In this document: positions 60,132 to 64,000 of the stretch, piece by piece
Position numbering within the stretch: the first letter of the stretch is position 1
Layout of the letters: the number at the start of each line of letters is the position of its first letter
Assembly (NCBI RefSeq): GCF_002127225.1
Contig: NZ_NFUR01000003.1
Span: 620,001 to 684,000, forward strand
Length of the DNA: 64,000 nt
Reading direction: 5' to 3'
From: Sphingomonas sp. IBVSS2
GTDB taxonomy: Bacteria; Pseudomonadota; Alphaproteobacteria; Sphingomonadales; Sphingomonadaceae
Program-made: the position numbers and the translations under genes
The notes under the pieces: generated by a model
Told to the model about the DNA's origin: nothing
The model's input: the letters and a program-made list of their open reading frames with translations, nothing else
Databases searched by the model: none

Positions 60132-62351
60132 ATGAAGCTGCGCCGCCACGCATTTACGGGTTCGCTGGTCGCCCTGGGCATCGCCCTTGCCGCCGCGGCG
60201 CCCGCCGCCGCGCAGGACCAGCCCCGGCCCTGGATGGATGCCGGCCTCGCCGCCGATGCACGGGTAAAGGCAGTGCTTGCCCAGATGACCGAGGATGAGA
60301 AGCTGACGCTGGTCTTCGGCTATTTCGGCACCGATTTCGCGCCGAAGAACGGCTATAAGGCCCCCGCGGAAGCGCGACAGGGATCGGCCGGCTATGTGCC
60401 CGGCATTCCCCGGCTGGGCATCCCGCCCCAGTGGCAGACGGATGCCGGCGTCGGCGTGGCTACCCAGGGCGGTGCGGCGCGGAAGCGCGGGCGGACCGCC
60501 CTGCCCTCGGGCCTCGCCACCGCCGCGAGTTGGGACGTCGACCTCGCCCATGCCGGCGGCGCGATGATCGGCGCGGAAGCGCGCGCGTCGGGCTTCAACG
60601 TGATGCTCGCCGGCGGCGTCAACCTGATGCGCGAGCCGCGCAACGGCCGGAACTTCGAATATGGCGGCGAGGATCCGCTGCTCGCCGGCACGATGGTGGG
60701 CGCGCAGATCGCCGGCATCCAGTCGAACCACATCATCTCCACCGTGAAACATTATGCCGTGAACGATCAGGAAACCGATCGCGACACCGGCAATTCGATC
60801 ATCGACCAGGGCGCGGCGCGGACCAGCGACCTGCTCGCCTTCCAGATCGCGATCGAGAAGGGCGATCCGGGCTCGGTAATGTGCGCGTACAACCGGGTGA
60901 ACGGCACCCATGCCTGCGAGCACCCCTGGCTGCTCACCGACGTGCTGCGCCGCGACTGGGGCTATAAGGGCTATGTGATGTCGGACTGGGGCGCCACGCA
61001 CTCCACCGCGCCGGCCGCCAATGCGGGTCTCGACCAGGATTCGGGCTTCCCGTTCGACAAGCAGCCCTATTTCGGGGCGCCGCTGAAAGCCGCGGTGGCG
61101 AAGGGCGAGGTTTCGGCGGCCCGGCTCGACGCGATGGCGGGGGCGATCCTGCATGCGATGTTCGCCAACGGACTGTTCGAGAAGCCGATCGCCGACGCGC
61201 CGATGGACCTGGCCCCCGCGATGCTCGCCGACCATGCCGAAGTGACTCGCCGGGATGCCGAGGGCGGCGCGGTGCTGCTCAAGAACCGCGACGCGATCCT
61301 GCCGCTCTCGACCATGACGAAGAAGATCGTCGTGATCGGCGGGCGCGCCGACAAGGGCGTGCTGGCGGGCAGCGGCTCGTCGCTGGTCTATCCGGTGGGC
61401 GGCAATGCCGTGCCCGGCCTGAAGCCCACGACCTGGCCCGGGCCGGTGATGTACTATCCCGACGCTCCGCTCGCGGCGATCAGGGCGCAGGCGCCCGGCG
61501 CCGAGATTGTGTTCGCCGACGGCGGCAATGCCGGCAGCGCCGCCAAGCTCGCCAGGGACGCGGATGTCGCGATCGTCTTCGCCACGCAATGGGCGGGCGA
61601 GGCGTTCGACGTGTCGCTCACGCTCGAGGACGGCCAGGACAAGCTGATCGCGGCGGTGGCCAAGGCCAATCCGCGAACGGTGGTGGTGCTCGAGACCGGC
61701 GGACCGGTGCTGACGCCGTGGCGCGACCAGGTCTCCGCCATCCTCGCCGCCTGGTATCCGGGCACCCAGGGTGGCAACGCGATTGCCAACCTGCTGTTCG
61801 GCAAGGAAAATCCTTCAGGGCATCTGCCGGTCAGCTTTCCGGCGAGCCTCGACCAGCTGGCCAAGCCCGCCGCCCCCAGCAAGGGCGACACGACCTATGG
61901 CGAAGGCGCGACGGTGGGCTATAAATGGTATGACGCCAAGGGGCTGACGCCGGCCTTCGCCTTCGGGCACGGGCTCAGCTACACCGAGTTCGCCTATTCG
62001 GGGCTGAGCGCGCGCGCCGATGGCGGAACGGTCTCGGCCAGCTTCACCGTGCGCAACACCGGCAAGGTGAAGGGCAAGGCCGTGCCGCAACTCTATGTCG
62101 CCGGTGCCGGCTGGGAGGCGCCGAAGCGGCTGGGCGCGTTCGACAAGATCGCGCTGGCGCCGGGCGAGGCGAAACAGGTTTCGCTCAAGATCGATCCGCG
62201 CCTGCTCGCGACCTGGGACGGGGCGGGCAATGGCTGGAAGATCGCGGGCGGGACGGTGCAGGTGATGCTGGGCACCTCGGCCAGGGATATCGTCGCGACG
62301 GTGCCGGTGACGGTGGCGCCCCGGACGATCGCGGTGGGGTGGCGGCCTTAG
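60132..62351 (+). CDS. Exported GH3 beta-glucosidase
   Basis: A 739-residue glycoside hydrolase family 3 protein with a signal peptide (MKLRRHAFTGSLVALGIALAAAAPAAAQ). The N-terminal TIM-barrel has STVKHYAVNDQETDRDTGN and the nucleophile Asp D285 in YVMSDWGATHSTA. The middle GH3_C part has RDAEGGAVLLKNRDAILPL and IVFATQWAGEAFDVSLTLEDGQ, and a C-terminal fibronectin-like part follows (VSASFTVRNTGKVKGKAVPQLYV). It cuts terminal beta-linked glucose (or related sugar) from oligosaccharides, probably in the periplasm. Next to oxidoreductases, it suggests sugar catabolism. Confidence 0.92.
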   Translation: MKLRRHAFTGSLVALGIALAAAAPAAAQDQPRPWMDAGLAADARVKAVLAQMTEDEKLTLVFGYFGTDFAPKNGYKAPAEARQGSAGYVPGIPRLGIPPQWQTDAGVGVATQGGAARKRGRTALPSGLATAASWDVDLAHAGGAMIGAEARASGFNVMLAGGVNLMREPRNGRNFEYGGEDPLLAGTMVGAQIAGIQSNHIISTVKHYAVNDQETDRDTGNSIIDQGAARTSDLLAFQIAIEKGDPGSVMCAYNRVNGTHACEHPWLLTDVLRRDWGYKGYVMSDWGATHSTAPAANAGLDQDSGFPFDKQPYFGAPLKAAVAKGEVSAARLDAMAGAILHAMFANGLFEKPIADAPMDLAPAMLADHAEVTRRDAEGGAVLLKNRDAILPLSTMTKKIVVIGGRADKGVLAGSGSSLVYPVGGNAVPGLKPTTWPGPVMYYPDAPLAAIRAQAPGAEIVFADGGNAGSAAKLARDADVAIVFATQWAGEAFDVSLTLEDGQDKLIAAVAKANPRTVVVLETGGPVLTPWRDQVSAILAAWYPGTQGGNAIANLLFGKENPSGHLPVSFPASLDQLAKPAAPSKGDTTYGEGATVGYKWYDAKGLTPAFAFGHGLSYTEFAYSGLSARADGGTVSASFTVRNTGKVKGKAVPQLYVAGAGWEAPKRLGAFDKIALAPGEAKQVSLKIDPRLLATWDGAGNGWKIAGGTVQVMLGTSARDIVATVPVTVAPRTIAVGWRP

Positions 62352-62366
62352 GGCTCGTAGAAGAAC

Positions 62367-62396
62367 CCGTCATCCTGGCGAAAGCCGGGATGACGG
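62367..62396. repeat. Dispersed palindromic repeat, family A (single hairpin)
   Basis: CCGTCATCCTGGC-GAAA-GCCGGGATGACGG, a nearly perfect 30-base hairpin with one T.G wobble. It lies 16 bases after the GH3 stop. It shares the family-A core with 7356-7383 and 42599-42738. It might also help end the GH3 transcript. Confidence 0.78.
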
Positions 62397-62436
62397 TCAT
62401 GGGCGGGATGGCGATCCGGCGCCAGGTGGCGGCCGA

Positions 62437-63459
62437 TCAGAACGAAAGCCGCCGCCCCTCCCGCGCGCTCTCCCGCGCCATTTCCATGATCCGCAGCCCC
62501 AGCACCGCGTCCTCGCCGCTGACCGGCGCGGGCGCCCCATCGGCTATCGCCTGGGCGATGCCGGCATAATAGCCGCGATAGTCGCCGGTTTCGGTCGGGA
62601 CGATCTCGCTGCCGCCCTCGGCGTGCGTGAGGGTGCCGTGGAACTGCGGCTCCTCGTCGCCCATGGCGGGATCGGTGTAGCGGGCGCCGTCCTTCACGCG
62701 CGCTTCCTGCGGATCGAGGCCGTGCTTGGAAAAATCGGCCCGGGTGCCGTGCAGCCAGAAGCGCGGACGCGGCGTGACGAACAGGCGGCCGGCGGAAAGC
62801 GTCACGCGGCGCGGGCCCTGGAACAGGGTGATTTCGAAATAATCGTCGGTGCGTCCGCCTTCGCGCTGGACCGCGATATCGGCATAGAGCGCCTCCGGTG
62901 CGCCAAAGAGCTGGAGCGCCTGGTCGATCAGATGCGGGCCGAGATCGGCGAGGATGCCGGCCCCCGCTCCGGGATCTTCCTTCCAGGCCTGGGCAAGCGC
63001 GGGGCGGAACCGGTCCCAGCGCAGCTCGGCCAGCATCACCTCGCCCAGCACGCCGCTGTCCAGAAGCTTGCGGACGGTGCGGAAATCGCCGTCCCAGCGG
63101 CGATTGTGAAAGGCACTGACCAGCAGGCCCTTCGCCTTGGCGAGCGCGACCAGCGCTTCGCCATCGGCAAGGCTGGTCGCGAAGGGCTTGTCGATCACGA
63201 CATGCTTGCCCGCCTCCAGCGCCCGGCGCGCGAGCGGGGCGTGGGTGTCGTTGGGCGTGGTGATCACGACCAGCGCGATCGAAGGATCGGCGAGCAGCGC
63301 ATCCGGCGTGGTGACGGCCACGTCCGGATAGCGCTCGTGCACCCGGTCGGCGCGCGAGGTGGCGACGGCGGCAAGTTCCAGCTCCGGCACGGCGGCCACC
63401 AGGGGCGCATGGAAGGCCATGCCGCCCAGGCCATAACCAATCACTCCTGTGCGGATCAT
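62437..63459 (-). CDS. Gfo/Idh/MocA family oxidoreductase
   Basis: A 340-residue NAD(P)-dependent oxidoreductase. The Rossmann loop is IRTGVIGYGLGGMAFHAPLVAA; the family EKP-like motif appears as HVVIDKPFATSLADG (catalytic Lys); the C-terminal domain has GILADLGPHLIDQALQLFG (His), as in the glucose-fructose oxidoreductase group. It acts on a sugar or inositol-type alcohol. The start at 63459 (MIRTGVIGYG) is preferred to the in-frame ATG at 63486 as the Rossmann fold starts there. It sits next to a GH3 gene and a second family member. Confidence 0.9.
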   Translation of the reverse strand: MIRTGVIGYGLGGMAFHAPLVAAVPELELAAVATSRADRVHERYPDVAVTTPDALLADPSIALVVITTPNDTHAPLARRALEAGKHVVIDKPFATSLADGEALVALAKAKGLLVSAFHNRRWDGDFRTVRKLLDSGVLGEVMLAELRWDRFRPALAQAWKEDPGAGAGILADLGPHLIDQALQLFGAPEALYADIAVQREGGRTDDYFEITLFQGPRRVTLSAGRLFVTPRPRFWLHGTRADFSKHGLDPQEARVKDGARYTDPAMGDEEPQFHGTLTHAEGGSEIVPTETGDYRGYYAGIAQAIADGAPAPVSGEDAVLGLRIMEMARESAREGRRLSF

Positions 63460-63567
63460 GCGACGCTCCCTATGTCCTGCTGCCACCGCCCTTTAGGGCC
63501 AGGCGGGCCGCCGCGCGAAGAAAAAGCGTGACCCCGGCCGCCAGCCGGGATCACGGAGGGGACCTCT

Positions 63568-64000
63568 TCAGATCGCGTATTTCGCCCGCTGCGGCCGGCT
63601 GAGCATCGCATTGGCCGCATCGTCGCCGATGAACCGCTCCGCCACGGGATCCCATTTGAGCCGCCGCCCGGTCTTCATCGCGATATGATGGAGCAGGCAG
63701 GTCGAGCAGGCACGGTGGCCGATCTCGGCGGGTGCGCTGACCGGCACGCCCTTCAGGATCGCGTCCAGCCAGTTCCGGTGCTGCTCGGGCGCCTTGTAGA
63801 GCCGAACCTCATTCGGGCCGATCACGCTATCGAGGATCCCGGGATCGCTCGCCGCGAGCGGCACGTCGGCAGGCTTGGAGGGATCGGAGGAGGAAACCGC
63901 ACCGGTGCGCTGGACGAATACCCAGCCCTTGTCGCCGATGAACTTCACGCCATTGGGCAGCGCGCCCGAGATCGTCATGGTCACGCCATCGGCATAGCGG
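63568..64000 (-). CDS. Gfo/Idh/MocA family oxidoreductase, C-terminal part (runs past window end)
   Basis: The visible C-terminal 143 codons show RYADGVTMTISGALPNGVKFIGDKGW, then VSAPAEIGHRACSTCLLHHIAMKTGRRLKWDPV, the C-terminal pattern of a large Gfo/Idh/MocA group. The frame runs off the window edge, so the N-terminal Rossmann part lies outside. The C-terminus ends MLSRPQRAKYAI. Product likely exported or cytoplasmic; unknown substrate. With the previous gene it forms a tandem of two such enzymes. Confidence 0.88.
   Translation of the reverse strand, partial: RYADGVTMTISGALPNGVKFIGDKGWVFVQRTGAVSSSDPSKPADVPLAASDPGILDSVIGPNEVRLYKAPEQHRNWLDAILKGVPVSAPAEIGHRACSTCLLHHIAMKTGRRLKWDPVAERFIGDDAANAMLSRPQRAKYAI

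Noticed and set aside
1..64000. CRISPR array, insertion sequence, prophage or integrase
   Set aside because: No regularly spaced direct repeats and no transposase, recombinase or phage structural protein was seen; the repeats found are inverted and intergenic.

Overview
The window is GC-rich and almost wholly coding, with mainly housekeeping genes on both strands. Its gene content fits an alphaproteobacterium of the Sphingomonadaceae, most likely Sphingomonas or a close relative. Supporting markers are a UPF0262 gene, a UrcA-family gene, DUF2849 and DUF934 beside cysI and cysH, a tonB-exbB-exbD-exbD operon, GH3 and GH5 exported glycosidases, and a Bax-inhibitor gene behind a structured leader that resembles the alphaproteobacterial ybhL leader. 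No transposase, phage gene, CRISPR array or rRNA gene was seen. One tRNA gene, tRNA-Arg(TCT), is present.

Layout. 1-13.9 kb: the start of a prepilin peptidase, a thiolase, small secreted proteins, a 2-hydroxyacid dehydrogenase, a tail-anchored PilZ protein, a nitronate monooxygenase-like flavoprotein, a GT4 glycosyltransferase, a hydrolase/selO divergent pair, astD, the ybhL-type gene with a zinc-ribbon partner, and a GH5 mannanase-like enzyme. 14-18.7 kb: an AT-rich patch with a repeat protein, then the siroheme and sulfate-assimilation cluster cobA-DUF2849-cysI-DUF934-cysH, split by a palindromic element. 18.7-29 kb: a hybrid histidine kinase, dnaB, nucleotide enzymes (cdd, dcd), and the tonB operon, which is punctuated by RNA hairpins. 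29-39 kb: folB, GNAT, DUF1285, Nudix and CCA-enzyme genes, a GGDEF-EAL protein, parC and a beta-barrel protein. 39-46.9 kb: LysR/UrcA, purC-purS-purQ, a chemoreceptor, a lipase-like hydrolase, a queuosine-precursor transporter and the tRNA. 47-57.7 kb: an NLP (necrosis-inducing-protein-like) gene behind an AT-rich tract, a methionine aminotransferase-like gene, the methionine-salvage operon mtnB-mtnD-mtnC-mtnA, and two divergent L,D-transpeptidases of different families. 57.7-64 kb: NAD+ synthetase, a GH3 beta-glucosidase and two Gfo/Idh/MocA oxidoreductases, the second cut by the window edge.

How genes work together. The cysI-cysH cluster reduces activated sulfate to sulfide, and CobA makes the siroheme precursor for CysI. 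The mtn genes, with the nearby aminotransferase, can recycle 5-methylthioribose-1-phosphate to methionine. TonB-ExbBD energises outer-membrane uptake. GH3, GH5 and the oxidoreductases point to plant-glycan or oligosaccharide use. Two families of dispersed palindromic repeats sit in several intergenic gaps, including between purC and purS.

Most unusual points: the NLP gene with an overlapping 20-codon upstream frame, the duplicated-motif protein at 14 kb, the GH25 protein whose catalytic pair looks swapped, and the structured palindromic elements inside operons. Nothing here clearly amounts to a wholly new multi-gene system.
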